NCBI GenBank assembly: GCA_963677935.2
Contig: CAXXEH010000003.1
Location: forward strand, 3,348,001 to 3,412,000
Reading direction: 5' to 3'
From: JAAFHB01 sp963677935
Lineage (GTDB): Bacteria > Bacteroidota > Bacteroidia > Bacteroidales > Prolixibacteraceae
DNA length: 64,000 bases
Every line of letters begins with the position of its first letter. The stretch's first letter is position 1. The notes beneath the pieces are model-generated. The model had not been told where the DNA came from, made no database searches, and worked only from the letters and a program-made list of their open reading frames with translations. This document shows positions 51,368 through 59,719 of this stretch, piece after piece. The position numbers were made by a program, and so were the translations under genes.

Positions 51368-51982
51368 TTAATTAATTTGATGATCGGGCCAGGTGCAATC
51401 CCCCAAACTAAACTTTGAGAAAACTGCTTTAAAACTCGATTTCATTGGACTACAGGCATAAACGCCAACTCTTGCAACATTAATTGGAGTGTACATATGA
51501 AAAATACGCATCTGCTGATAGGTTTCACCATCGAGGGAATTCTCCAGACAGAAATCCTGTCCCTTTCGGCTGAACCTGTACCACATCGAGGTAATATCCG
51601 ATGGAATATCAGTCGATGCCCAGTCTGAATACCCCAAATTGGTAACTACCGAACCGAGCCTGGCGTATTGATTATTTTCATATTCCACTGAACCCTTCAC
51701 CCAGTTTTCACTCCCCTGATAAAGGATAATACCGCATTGATCGTACTGACTAACCGGTTCGAATTCTGTTTTCACAACAAAGGTAAAATCACCCTCAACC
51801 GCCTTGACGAATGCATGCCCATTGTCATTTTGAAAACCATAATAGGTGCGCTGCCAGAAATCGGTTTCCGGTTCGGTGATAATGGTCAGCTGGTTTGTTT
51901 CAAACCCAAATTTAGCAGGCTGACTGATCCATTCAAATTTGGATAATTCCACCTTATAATCCTGATTTTTAAAATTATTCAT
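51368..51982 (-). CDS. DUF1349 domain protein
   Basis: A 204-residue protein without signal peptide or membrane segment. The DUF1349 concanavalin-like fold is marked by 'FEWISQPAKFGFETNQLTIITEPETDFWQRTYYGF' (split), 'NGHAFVKAVEGDFTFVVKTEFEPVSQYDQCGIILY' (split), 'WVKGSVEYENN', 'LGSVVTNLGYSDWAS' and 'MWYRFSRKGQDFCLENSLDG'. The family is related to regulators of sugar use in yeast and is presumed to bind carbohydrate. Its ATG lies 8 bp inside the end of the upstream GH78 gene, and the RibD-like gene starts 7 bp after its stop. A cytoplasmic sugar-binding role is an inference. Confidence 0.88.
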   Translation of the reverse strand: MNNFKNQDYKVELSKFEWISQPAKFGFETNQLTIITEPETDFWQRTYYGFQNDNGHAFVKAVEGDFTFVVKTEFEPVSQYDQCGIILYQGSENWVKGSVEYENNQYARLGSVVTNLGYSDWASTDIPSDITSMWYRFSRKGQDFCLENSLDGETYQQMRIFHMYTPINVARVGVYACSPMKSSFKAVFSKFSLGDCTWPDHQIN

Positions 51983-54863
51983 TTTTACAAGTTGTGAATG
52001 AATATCTTCCTGAATGAACCCTAAAAATACTAGCCCCTTCTTTAAATCCTAAAGGATCAACACCTTTTGCCTGTACCACAGGAACTCCCCCCTCCTTAAT
52101 TTCATCACCCTCTTTTCCGGGAATATAAACCATAGCGGAGGTATTAAAGGGGACCTCCACTTTTAAAGAGAAATGTCCGTTCATCCTTTTCCACGCTGAG
52201 GATATTGTCCCCCTAATTGTTTCAATGTCCGCTTTTGCCGATCCAAGACTATCCAAAACCAATGGTTTAACCACAAAGGATGCAAATGCAGGAAAATTTT
52301 CATCCAGCTGAATACCTGCAATATACTTATAAAACCAGGCATCAATGCTCCCCATCATCACATGGTTTTTCGATTGTTTTAATGTCCAGAACTCGCACAT
52401 GGTGGTATATTTCGACATCATATCATTCCAGCCCGGGGCACTTTTCTGATTGATTATTTCCCATGCAATATCTTCGCGTCCCAGCCGGGTAAGCGCTTCG
52501 GGCATATATTTGGTACCCAGTACACCCGTCGTAAGATGAGTGTTATTTTTAACAACAATGTCATTTACCAGGTTATCCAAAACCTTACTTTTAATATTTT
52601 CAGGAACAATTCCCAGATAAAGGGGAAAGGAATTAGCCATTTGACTACCATCGTTATAACTTGCGGTTGAGATATTAAGATAGGTTTTATTATAATTATC
52701 GCGGATAGCCTCCGATAATCTGGTATAATATAGATGATCCCCATTATTTCCCAAAACATGGGCTACTTCAGCCATTATCTTGGAATTCAGATAATAAAAA
52801 GCGGTTGGGACCGATGCCGGCTCACCCTCCTTCCACCCTTTTACCATACTTCCCCAGTCTCCGATCCACCCTTTGGGGAGGATTAAATCCTTAGAAATAT
52901 GGTCCAGAAATACCATATACTTTTTCATGGTCGGATAGTGCCGCAGTAAGATCCGACGGTCACCATAAAAATTATAAAATTGCCAGAGCATGGTAAGGTA
53001 AGTACTGCTCCACTCAATACCCTCATCAAAAATGTAGGGACGTGGTGAAATTATTGGGATATCACCTGTTTTCTCATCCTGATTATCCTTTATCCCTTCG
53101 AACCAGTTTTGATAAAAAAGGGCCATATCAAAGTTAAACATCGCCTCTTCGGCGGTCACCTGTGCATCCCCAAACCAGCCAAGTCGTTCATCGCGCTGCG
53201 GACAATCCATCGGATAGCCCATCATATTACTTTTCTGCGACCATACGGTAGCCTTGTGCATTTTATTCACCAGTTTACGATCGCATTCAAAATTACCGGT
53301 GGGAGGATTTGCAGAATAGAGCGCCCTCCCTTCCACATCAATAATTTCAGGTGAGCCATTCTGCGAGGTAATTTCCACATATTTAAAACCGAAATAAGTG
53401 AAACGGGGTTCATAGGTTTCTATCCCAACCCCTTTCATCCTGTATTCTGCAGTTGCCCTGGCATTTTCGTTACTTGTAATATTAATCGTGCCGTCATCAT
53501 TAAGGTCTTCGGAGAACCTGATTTTCACAAGAGTATTCTTTGTTCCTTTGACTTTGATGCGGACCCATCCGGCAAAATTCTGACCCATATCATACACCTT
53601 CATACCCGCTTTTGAGGTATTCACCAGGCGCGGTTTGAAGCATTCGTTGACTTTAATTGGTGGCATCCGGTGTGAAAGCAACCTGGCCGTGGGATTTTTA
53701 AACACAGTTACCGGTTTCCAGCCAGAGTCATCATATCCTGGTTTGGACCACCCATCATGATCAAGATTCGCATCGAAGAGCTCGCCGTCGTAAACACAGT
53801 TAAAGATGACTGGTCCCGGCGCCCATGACCAGTTTTTATCGGTGATGATCTTTTGAGAAGTTCCGTCAATAAAGGTTATGTGAATCTGGGCTATTGCTTT
53901 CTTCGATCCGAACCACTGCATCCGGTAATCGTTCCACCATTTTTTATAAGGATTGTACCACCCATTTCCCAGATGGATCCCGAAGGAGTTTGCCCCTTTG
54001 GTTAAAAGGTTAGTAATATCATAAGTGTCATACAGGATCTGTTTGTGATAGGGTGTTTTTGCCGGAGCCAGAACATTGTCGCCTACACGATTCCCGTTGA
54101 TAAAGAATTCATAGAATCCGACACCTGTGACAAATGCCTTAGCCGACCTGACTTTTTTTGTTATGCCAAACTCCCGCCTAAGCAACAATGAATTGCCTTC
54201 ATGAACAATTGAATCTGCCCCTTCAAACTGCTCCTTCCTATCCTTATAAAAACCCTGGGGAGGCACTATTTCTGATGGCTTTCCGTTGCCTATCCAACTT
54301 GCTTCCCAGTCATTCTGTGATAACAATGCGGTTTCAAACTTCGACACCGGACTTTCATGTTCCAGGCCACTGCCATCCCGGATGATTACCTTCCAGTAAT
54401 ATATCGTATTCGATTTAAGGTTGTTATTCCCGTATTCATGATGGATCGTTTCATTGGATGGAACAGATCCGGAATCCCACAATTCGCCGCAATTACGGTT
54501 CAGATTCATTGGGGAGGAGGAGACCATTATCCGGTAGGAAGATTGAGTCTGGTTGCGTTTGCCGGAAATGATAATCCACGAGAATTGTGGATGTGATTCG
54601 TCAATATTAACAGGATTTTCACTATATTCCACTAACATCCTTCTGAAGGAAAAACCATAATCAGCTGCTGCATCACAATGGGAGAATAGGAAAGCAGATA
54701 TCACCAGAATGGCCAGAGATCGCCACCTCGAATCAATGAGAATATTATCAAAAAAAATTATAGATTTAAAACCTGATTGCAACCAAATCACGCCACTGCT
54801 AAGTCGTTTTAGCAACCCTTTACAACAATCTTTAAAGAATGTACTCAGATCATGTTTTCTCAT
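51975..54863 (-). CDS. GH78 alpha-L-rhamnosidase, secreted
   Basis: A 962-residue protein as read from the ATG at 54863, but the hydrophobic signal segment (LAILVISAFLFSHC) does not start until about residue 49. The first 45 residues are polar/basic and unusual, and a LacI-type palindrome lies within their coding sequence (54798-54813). The true start may be a downstream GTG/TTG around residues 25-28. Domains: an N-terminal fibronectin-like part ('NPVNIDESHPQFSWII'), the GH78 N-domain ('WEASWIGNGKPSE', 'RSAKAFVTGVGFYEFFINGNRVGDNVLAP', split), 'VYDMGQNFAGWVRI', and the catalytic (alpha/alpha)6 domain with 'MDCPQRDERLGWFGDAQ' and 'MMGSIDAWFYKYIAGI'. It lacks the PA14 tail of the other GH78. It removes terminal alpha-L-rhamnose. 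Confidence 0.9.
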   Translation of the reverse strand: MRKHDLSTFFKDCCKGLLKRLSSGVIWLQSGFKSIIFFDNILIDSRWRSLAILVISAFLFSHCDAAADYGFSFRRMLVEYSENPVNIDESHPQFSWIIISGKRNQTQSSYRIMVSSSPMNLNRNCGELWDSGSVPSNETIHHEYGNNNLKSNTIYYWKVIIRDGSGLEHESPVSKFETALLSQNDWEASWIGNGKPSEIVPPQGFYKDRKEQFEGADSIVHEGNSLLLRREFGITKKVRSAKAFVTGVGFYEFFINGNRVGDNVLAPAKTPYHKQILYDTYDITNLLTKGANSFGIHLGNGWYNPYKKWWNDYRMQWFGSKKAIAQIHITFIDGTSQKIITDKNWSWAPGPVIFNCVYDGELFDANLDHDGWSKPGYDDSGWKPVTVFKNPTARLLSHRMPPIKVNECFKPRLVNTSKAGMKVYDMGQNFAGWVRIKVKGTKNTLVKIRFSEDLNDDGTINITSNENARATAEYRMKGVGIETYEPRFTYFGFKYVEITSQNGSPEIIDVEGRALYSANPPTGNFECDRKLVNKMHKATVWSQKSNMMGYPMDCPQRDERLGWFGDAQVTAEEAMFNFDMALFYQNWFEGIKDNQDEKTGDIPIISPRPYIFDEGIEWSSTYLTMLWQFYNFYGDRRILLRHYPTMKKYMVFLDHISKDLILPKGWIGDWGSMVKGWKEGEPASVPTAFYYLNSKIMAEVAHVLGNNGDHLYYTRLSEAIRDNYNKTYLNISTASYNDGSQMANSFPLYLGIVPENIKSKVLDNLVNDIVVKNNTHLTTGVLGTKYMPEALTRLGREDIAWEIINQKSAPGWNDMMSKYTTMCEFWTLKQSKNHVMMGSIDAWFYKYIAGIQLDENFPAFASFVVKPLVLDSLGSAKADIETIRGTISSAWKRMNGHFSLKVEVPFNTSAMVYIPGKEGDEIKEGGVPVVQAKGVDPLGFKEGASIFRVHSGRYSFTTCKNE
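54798..54813 (-). promoter_or_regulatory. LacI-type palindrome at the start region of the GH78 gene
   Basis: GCTAAGTCGTTTTAGC is a 16-bp near-perfect palindrome with central CG, related to 29374-29387. It lies 50 bp after the annotated ATG (54863), inside the doubtful N-terminal extension. If functional, it supports a later translation start. Confidence 0.45.
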
Positions 54864-54956
54864 GTATTCGGATTTTCAGGCTAATCAAAGAAACTGCATA
54901 AAATCGAATTTTATGTGTCAATTCTTGCCTGATTCCTATACAATATTAACCACACA

Positions 54957-55808
54957 TTATTTAAATTCCTTGCGGTACTCCGATGGAGTTTTCTTCATAA
55001 TAACCCTGAAATAGTGATTGAAATTAGCCAGATTATTATACCCACATTCATAACAAATCTGGGTAATCTGTTTGTCTGTTTCAGCCAACAGCTTAGCTGC
55101 AAGTCCTATACGCACATTTTTGACGTAATCCATGAAAGTCTGATTGGTTTTCTTTTTAAAATACCGACAGAAAGAACCCGGCTCTTTAAACACCAATGCA
55201 GATGCCTCTTTTAGTTTTATTCCGGTCTGTATATTCTTAAAAACATACTCATAGATTTTATTGATCTGGTCATGATCCGTTTCAAAAGAGTTGGTAAGGG
55301 AGGAAGGTAGCGCGAGATTTTCCCGATCTTCAATCTGCAAAAGAAGATGAAAAACCTTCAACAATTCGATATAACGCTCCAGCCCCTTCAGATTCACCAT
55401 CTTTTTGAGGGTTTGGCCCACCTTTTCGGCCTTTTTCCCTTTGAACCAAATCCCGTTGCTTGCATTTTTTAGCAAATCAACAACCTGCTCAAGTTCCGGG
55501 ATATTAAAAAAATCGGAACTGATGATGTTCTCATTAAAATGGGTAACAATGCATTCACCAATATTGTCCTGCTCCACCTCAGCATTATCCCAGCAATGAG
55601 GGATATGAGGGCCCAAAAGAACAAGGTCTCCGCTGGTATAACCGGAAATACTATTCCCTATAATCCTTTTCCCTGTACCAGAGGAGATATAATTTAACTC
55701 AAAATTTCTGTGCGAATGTATCCTTGTGGTTTTTGAAGCCAGCTGTAATTTTCGTGTAATGAACGAGTAGTTATGGGAAACAAAAATTTTCTCATAGATT
55801 ATTTCCAT
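54957..55808 (-). CDS. AraC-family transcriptional regulator
   Basis: A 283-residue regulator from the ATG at 55808. A longer TTG start at 55844 is possible but would overlap the promoter element at 55842-55849, so it is rejected. The N-terminal cupin-like half has 'RIHSHRNFELNYISSGTGKRII' (split), 'GDLVLLGPHIPHCW' and 'CIVTHFNENI'. The C-terminal pair of helix-turn-helix motifs is in the last 95 residues: 'LKEASALVFKEPGSFCRYFKKKTNQTFMDYVKNVRI' (split), and 'AETDKQITQICYECGYNNLANFNHYFRVIMKKTPSEYRKEF' (split), the standard AraC signature. It would sense a sugar and control the adjacent minus-strand GH78 unit and/or the divergent aldolase operon. Confidence 0.92.
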   Translation of the reverse strand: MEIIYEKIFVSHNYSFITRKLQLASKTTRIHSHRNFELNYISSGTGKRIIGNSISGYTSGDLVLLGPHIPHCWDNAEVEQDNIGECIVTHFNENIISSDFFNIPELEQVVDLLKNASNGIWFKGKKAEKVGQTLKKMVNLKGLERYIELLKVFHLLLQIEDRENLALPSSLTNSFETDHDQINKIYEYVFKNIQTGIKLKEASALVFKEPGSFCRYFKKKTNQTFMDYVKNVRIGLAAKLLAETDKQITQICYECGYNNLANFNHYFRVIMKKTPSEYRKEFK

Positions 55809-55841
55809 CTGATTCGGTTTTAGTTTTTTAACTTCAAAAGA

Positions 55842-55849
55842 CAAATATA
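55842..55849 (-). promoter_or_regulatory. -7 promoter element for the AraC-family gene
   Basis: CAAATATA on the plus strand is TATATTTG on the minus strand, an exact TAnnTTTG match, about 34 bp before the ATG at 55808. It decides against the TTG start at 55844. Confidence 0.5.
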
Positions 55850-55955
55850 AGCGATTATTGTCATATAACAGTTAAAAAACAATGCAAATAGAACAAGATT
55901 GTAGAAGTAAAAAAGATCCCGAAGCTTTTAATTTGTAGTAACAATTAGAATTTAT

Positions 55956-55989
55956 TTTGAATTCCTGTTTTTAGAAAAAATTAAATTTA
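55956..55989 (+). promoter_or_regulatory. Candidate promoter of the aldolase gene
   Basis: TTTG at 55956-55959 and TAAATTTA (55982-55989, 7 of 8 to TAnnTTTG) are 22 bp apart and 31 bp before the ATG at 56020. Spacing fits Bacteroidota promoters; the last -7 base is off consensus. Confidence 0.4.
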
Positions 55990-56019
55990 GCAGATTAAAC
56001 AAATATACATTACATAATT

Positions 56020-56928
56020 ATGGAACTACCATTAAGGGGAATCATTCCTCCAGTAATTACACCACTTCTTGACAATCATACGCTTGATGTAAAAGGTCTC
56101 GAAAATCTTGTTGAACACCTTGTTTCAGGAGGGGTGCATGGATTATTTATTCTAGGAACGACTGGTGAAGCGCCTAGCCTTAGTTATAAACTCCGTAAAG
56201 AATTTATCAAACGAACCTGTGAATTGACGAATCACCGTATTCCGGTTATGGTTGGAATCACCGATGCTTCGTTTGATGGTTCACTTGAAATTGCCGAATA
56301 TTCGCAAAGTGTTGGGGCTGATGCGGTAGTGGTCGCTCCACCCTTTTACATGCCGATATCGCAATTGGAATTGATCTATTACTTAGAGAATCTGATTCCA
56401 AAATCACCACTCCCATTATTGCTTTATAATATGCCAAGCCACACCAAACTCCATATGGCTCTTAAAACGGTTAAGGCTGGAAAAGATCTGGGTGCTATTG
56501 GAATTAAGGACAGCTCAGGTGACATGTTTTATCAGACTTCACTGATAGAAGAGTTTAAAAGCTCACCAGAATTTGCCATTATTGCTGGTACGGAACTGTT
56601 TATTCCTGAAACAATTCTTCAGGGAGGACACGGCGCTATTGCCGGTGGCGCCAATATGTTTCCCCGATTCTTTGTCGACTTTTATGAGGCTTCTCTGGCC
56701 CATGACTTTGATAAGATTGCTAAGCTTAGGGAGATTAATATGTTATTATACAATACTATTTACAACGTAAGTAAGAACAGTTCAAAATATATCAGAGGCA
56801 TTAAGTGCGTTCTGAATACTTTGGGAATTTGCAACGATTACGCAGCCCTTCCGCTCTCCAGATACGAGGGTGAAGACCGACAGAAAATAGAACAATATGT
56901 TGCTGATTTAAAGGGTATTATTATTTGA
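56020..56928 (+). CDS. DHDPS/N-acetylneuraminate-lyase family aldolase
   Basis: A 302-residue cytoplasmic TIM-barrel aldolase. Family motifs: 'GIIPPVITPLLDNHTLD' at the start, 'GLFILGTTGEAPSL' (41-54, pyruvate carboxylate-binding G-T-T-G-E), 'VAPPFYMP', 'LLLYNMPSHTK' with Y136, and 'GIKDSSGD' with the Schiff-base Lys K163. It splits or forms a 2-keto-3-deoxy acid using pyruvate. Substrate could be sialic acid, 2-keto-3-deoxy-gluconate, -galactonate or 2-keto-3-deoxy-rhamnonate; the residue set seen does not choose. Its neighbourhood with BNR-propeller proteins would fit sialic acid, but no other nan gene (epimerase, kinase, NanT) is adjacent, and rhamnose and uronate enzymes are also near. 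Confidence 0.88.
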   Translation: MELPLRGIIPPVITPLLDNHTLDVKGLENLVEHLVSGGVHGLFILGTTGEAPSLSYKLRKEFIKRTCELTNHRIPVMVGITDASFDGSLEIAEYSQSVGADAVVVAPPFYMPISQLELIYYLENLIPKSPLPLLLYNMPSHTKLHMALKTVKAGKDLGAIGIKDSSGDMFYQTSLIEEFKSSPEFAIIAGTELFIPETILQGGHGAIAGGANMFPRFFVDFYEASLAHDFDKIAKLREINMLLYNTIYNVSKNSSKYIRGIKCVLNTLGICNDYAALPLSRYEGEDRQKIEQYVADLKGIII

Positions 56929-57383
56929 TTACTCTTAGGGTTATTTAAATTTGATAAACGACCCAAATGAAACTATCGCTGCTGGATTTAATTGATTTTC
57001 TTGTTCTGACTTTGGGAAAAGCATTTTTTCGATCCGGTTTTTTCTTTATGAATAAGTCAGGCAGGCCATTTACCTTATATGGAGGTAAGTGGCCTGCTTT
57101 GGTTATTCATCATATCTACCTTTTTGAATGGTATTCTTTATCATGGAAACACCCCTTTTCTCCAATTAGACGGCATAACTCCGATAGTAACCAGATGAAC
57201 TTAACATTACCGCTGGCGGTGAAAAAACTTTTCCATTGCTTTTCACGATCTGCCAGGCATATAGATTGATCCCATTTTAGAATCAATGGCAATTAATCTG
57301 TGTTATGAGTATTCTTATAGTTTTTTTATAGTTGAGATTGCAGTTACAATTTATTAGAATTCGATAACCCAAAAATATATATT
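56929..57383. other. Intergenic region with a hairpin
   Basis: 455 bp between the aldolase and the first BNR-propeller gene. 57061-57075 and 57083-57097 form a 15-bp stem with one G-T pair and a 7-nt loop, followed by TTT. It could end the aldolase transcript although it lies 130 bp beyond the stop. The 100-codon frame at 56967-57269 spans this hairpin, has no similarity pattern I recognise, and is rejected. Confidence 0.5.
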
Positions 57384-58454
57384 ATGAAAAAATCTTTCAA
57401 TATTTTGTTAGCACTCCTTATATCATCTGTAGCCCTGGCAGGAAATCCATGGACAGGGACAAAGGCGATCCTTAAATCGGAGTATATCTATCGGCAGCAG
57501 GATGTTTCATTTCCAAGCTGTCATGCCTCAACGATCACAGAAACAGCCGATGGATTAATCGCCTCATGGTTTGGAGGAAAGGAAGAAAAAGCTCCGGATG
57601 TTTGTATATATGCCGCTACAAATGTGAAGGGACGTTGGAGTATCCCTGTTATGGTTGCTGACGGAATTGTGCAGGAGAAGAGGTATCCCTGCTGGAATCC
57701 CGTGTTGTTTACAAAAGACAACGGGGAAATTGTACTCTATTATAAAGTAGGACCCGATCCGAGAAGCTGGTGGGGACTTTTCAAAACATCAAACGATAAT
57801 GGGAAAACCTGGTCTGCAGAGAATAAAATACCGGATAATCTTCTCGGTCCCATTAAAAATAAACCTGTTCGATTACCTGATGGTAAGATATTGTATCCCA
57901 CAAGTTTTGAAACACCTCAAAAATGGAATGTCTATATCGAAACCTCTGACCAAAATCTCAAAGAGTGGAAGAAAATCGACATTGACAACAATAATCTTAA
58001 TTCGATCCAGCCCACAATTCTATTCCACAAGGGTGGAAAATTGCAGTTGATCTGCCGCAGCAGGAACAAAACAATCAACCAATCGTGGTCGAACGATAAT
58101 GGCCAGACATGGTCGCCCATAATTCCGACACAATTGCCTAACAACAATTCCGGAATTGATGCAGTAACCCTAAAAGACGGGAGGCATCTGCTGGTTTTCA
58201 ACCCGGTAATTAAAGGGAGAAATAGACTCGCTGTAGCGGTTTCAAATGATGGCGCCAACTGGAATGGCGCAATACTTTTGGAAAATGACCCAAATCCGGA
58301 AGGGGAGTATTCCTATCCTGCTGTAATTCAAACTAAAGATGGCCTGATCCATACCGTTTATACCTGGAACCGGAAACTAATCAAACATGTGGTGATCGAT
58401 CCTTCAAAACTAAAAACCAGACCGATTGTTAATGGTGTCTGGCCTGAAAATTAA
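57384..58454 (+). CDS. Secreted BNR/Asp-box beta-propeller hydrolase-like protein, copy 1
   Basis: A 356-residue protein with a signal peptide (residues 1-19, ending ALAG). Asp-box repeats (S-x-D-x-G-x-T-W) recur along the propeller: 'SNDNGKTWSAE', 'SNDNGQTWSPI', 'SNDGANWNGA'. The opening 'SFPSCHASTITETADGLIASWFGGKEE' (split) is the usual start of the BNR_2 'sialidase-like' family. The F-R-I-P motif and the Arg triad expected of GH33 sialidases are not evident, so sialidase activity is doubtful. Other glycosidases and lyases use the same seven-bladed fold. It lies 50 bp upstream of a related gene, and both precede the long fusion protein. Confidence 0.75.
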   Translation: MKKSFNILLALLISSVALAGNPWTGTKAILKSEYIYRQQDVSFPSCHASTITETADGLIASWFGGKEEKAPDVCIYAATNVKGRWSIPVMVADGIVQEKRYPCWNPVLFTKDNGEIVLYYKVGPDPRSWWGLFKTSNDNGKTWSAENKIPDNLLGPIKNKPVRLPDGKILYPTSFETPQKWNVYIETSDQNLKEWKKIDIDNNNLNSIQPTILFHKGGKLQLICRSRNKTINQSWSNDNGQTWSPIIPTQLPNNNSGIDAVTLKDGRHLLVFNPVIKGRNRLAVAVSNDGANWNGAILLENDPNPEGEYSYPAVIQTKDGLIHTVYTWNRKLIKHVVIDPSKLKTRPIVNGVWPEN

Positions 58455-58504
58455 CCCGGATATTTACAGTATAATATTGTATATCAAATACATGAAACCA
58501 TATT

Positions 58505-59698
58505 ATGAAAATAATCCATCTTTTTTCAGTTTTAATTCTGTTATCAGCCTTAGCTGCAACGGCGCAAATAAGGAATGGCAGTAATGCAATAGTAAGCGAA
58601 GAGATCATTTTCCCGTCACAAAGTGAACATACCCATGGTAGCAGCATTGTGATGCTTCCCAACGGTGATTTATTGGCAGCCTGGTTTCAGGGCAGCGGTG
58701 AACGGACTGCTGATGATGTAAGGGTAATGGGCGCAAGATTAAAAAAAGGTTCAAAAACATGGAGTGTCCCTTTTCTGATGGCAGACACCAAAGGGATCCC
58801 CGATTGTAATCCTGTCCTGTTTCTTAACCGCAAAGGGAAGCTTTTTCTGTTTTGGGTAGCGGTAATTGCCAATAAATGGGAGGATGGAATCCTAAGGTTC
58901 CGAACATCAGTCAACTATTCAGGTAATGAAGCGCCCTCATGGGAGTGGCAGGATAACATTTTCCTGAAACCTGATGAAAATTTTGCCAAAGAGGTGGAGA
59001 AAAAGCTCAAAGAGTTGCCCCAAAGTGAAGCCGGATGGGCAGGATATGCCCCGCTATATGACAATATGATCAAAGATGCAAGTAAAGAACTACTAAAAAG
59101 AAGTATCGGATGGATGGGACGTATACACCCGATCACCCTCGAAAGTGGAAGAATCCTTTTACCTCTTTACAATGATGGTTTCAACTTTTCGATAGTGGCC
59201 ATTTCTGATGATGACGGCGCCACCTGGCGACCGAGCCTCCCGATTGTTGGCCGTGGTCCGATACAACCTGCCCTTGCAGTAAAGAAAGACAGGACCATCG
59301 TCGCATATATGCGCGACAGTGGCGATTCCCCTACAAGGGTACAAATGAGCACCTCCACAGACGACGGAGAATCGTGGAGTGTGGCCAGAAAAACAGAAAT
59401 CCCCAATGAAGCCAGCGTTGAACTCGCCGTTTTAAAGGATGGGAAATGGGCCTTTATCGGAAATGATATCAATGATGGTCGTTATCAGCTTTCACTTTAC
59501 CTCTCAGACACTGAAGGGGCAACCTGGAAATGGAAAGAGCTACTTGAATATGAACCCGAAAAAAAAGGTAGTTTCTCCTATCCATGTCTCATCCAGACCA
59601 ATGATGGCCTGTTGAATATCTCTTACTCTTATTCGAAGGGAGACCGAAAAGAGTCAATCAAACATGTGGTGATTGATCCAACCAAGATCACAAAATAA
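58505..59698 (+). CDS. Secreted BNR/Asp-box beta-propeller hydrolase-like protein, copy 2
   Basis: A 397-residue protein with a signal peptide (residues 1-20, ending AATAQ). Blades: 'SEHTHGSSIVMLPNGDLLAAWFQGSGERTADDVRVMGA' (split), 'GIPDCNPVLFLNRKGKLFLFWV', 'ISDDDGATWRPS', 'STDDGESWSVARK', 'LSDTEGATWKWKEL', 'GSFSYPCLIQTNDGLLNISYSYS'. It is a paralogue of copy 1 with an extra loop of about 40 residues (around residue 145-190), and the same absence of F-R-I-P. The two probably act on different bonds of the same substrate. The next gene starts 21 bp downstream, so the three form one operon. Confidence 0.75.
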   Translation: MKIIHLFSVLILLSALAATAQIRNGSNAIVSEEIIFPSQSEHTHGSSIVMLPNGDLLAAWFQGSGERTADDVRVMGARLKKGSKTWSVPFLMADTKGIPDCNPVLFLNRKGKLFLFWVAVIANKWEDGILRFRTSVNYSGNEAPSWEWQDNIFLKPDENFAKEVEKKLKELPQSEAGWAGYAPLYDNMIKDASKELLKRSIGWMGRIHPITLESGRILLPLYNDGFNFSIVAISDDDGATWRPSLPIVGRGPIQPALAVKKDRTIVAYMRDSGDSPTRVQMSTSTDDGESWSVARKTEIPNEASVELAVLKDGKWAFIGNDINDGRYQLSLYLSDTEGATWKWKELLEYEPEKKGSFSYPCLIQTNDGLLNISYSYSKGDRKESIKHVVIDPTKITK

Positions 59699-59719
59699 CT
59701 AACCCTAATCATAAAACCA

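Noticed and set aside
55809..55844. TTG start extending the AraC-family regulator
   Set aside because: The TTG overlaps a consensus TAnnTTTG promoter element, so it would be at or before the transcription start.
56967..57269. 100-codon plus-strand frame after the aldolase
   Set aside because: It reads through a 15-bp hairpin, is rich in Phe/His/Ser as expected of chance AT-rich sequence, and shows no conserved motif.
57384..59698. Naming both propeller genes sialidases (nanH)
   Set aside because: Asp-boxes are present but the F-R-I-P motif is absent; the fold alone does not prove sialidase activity.
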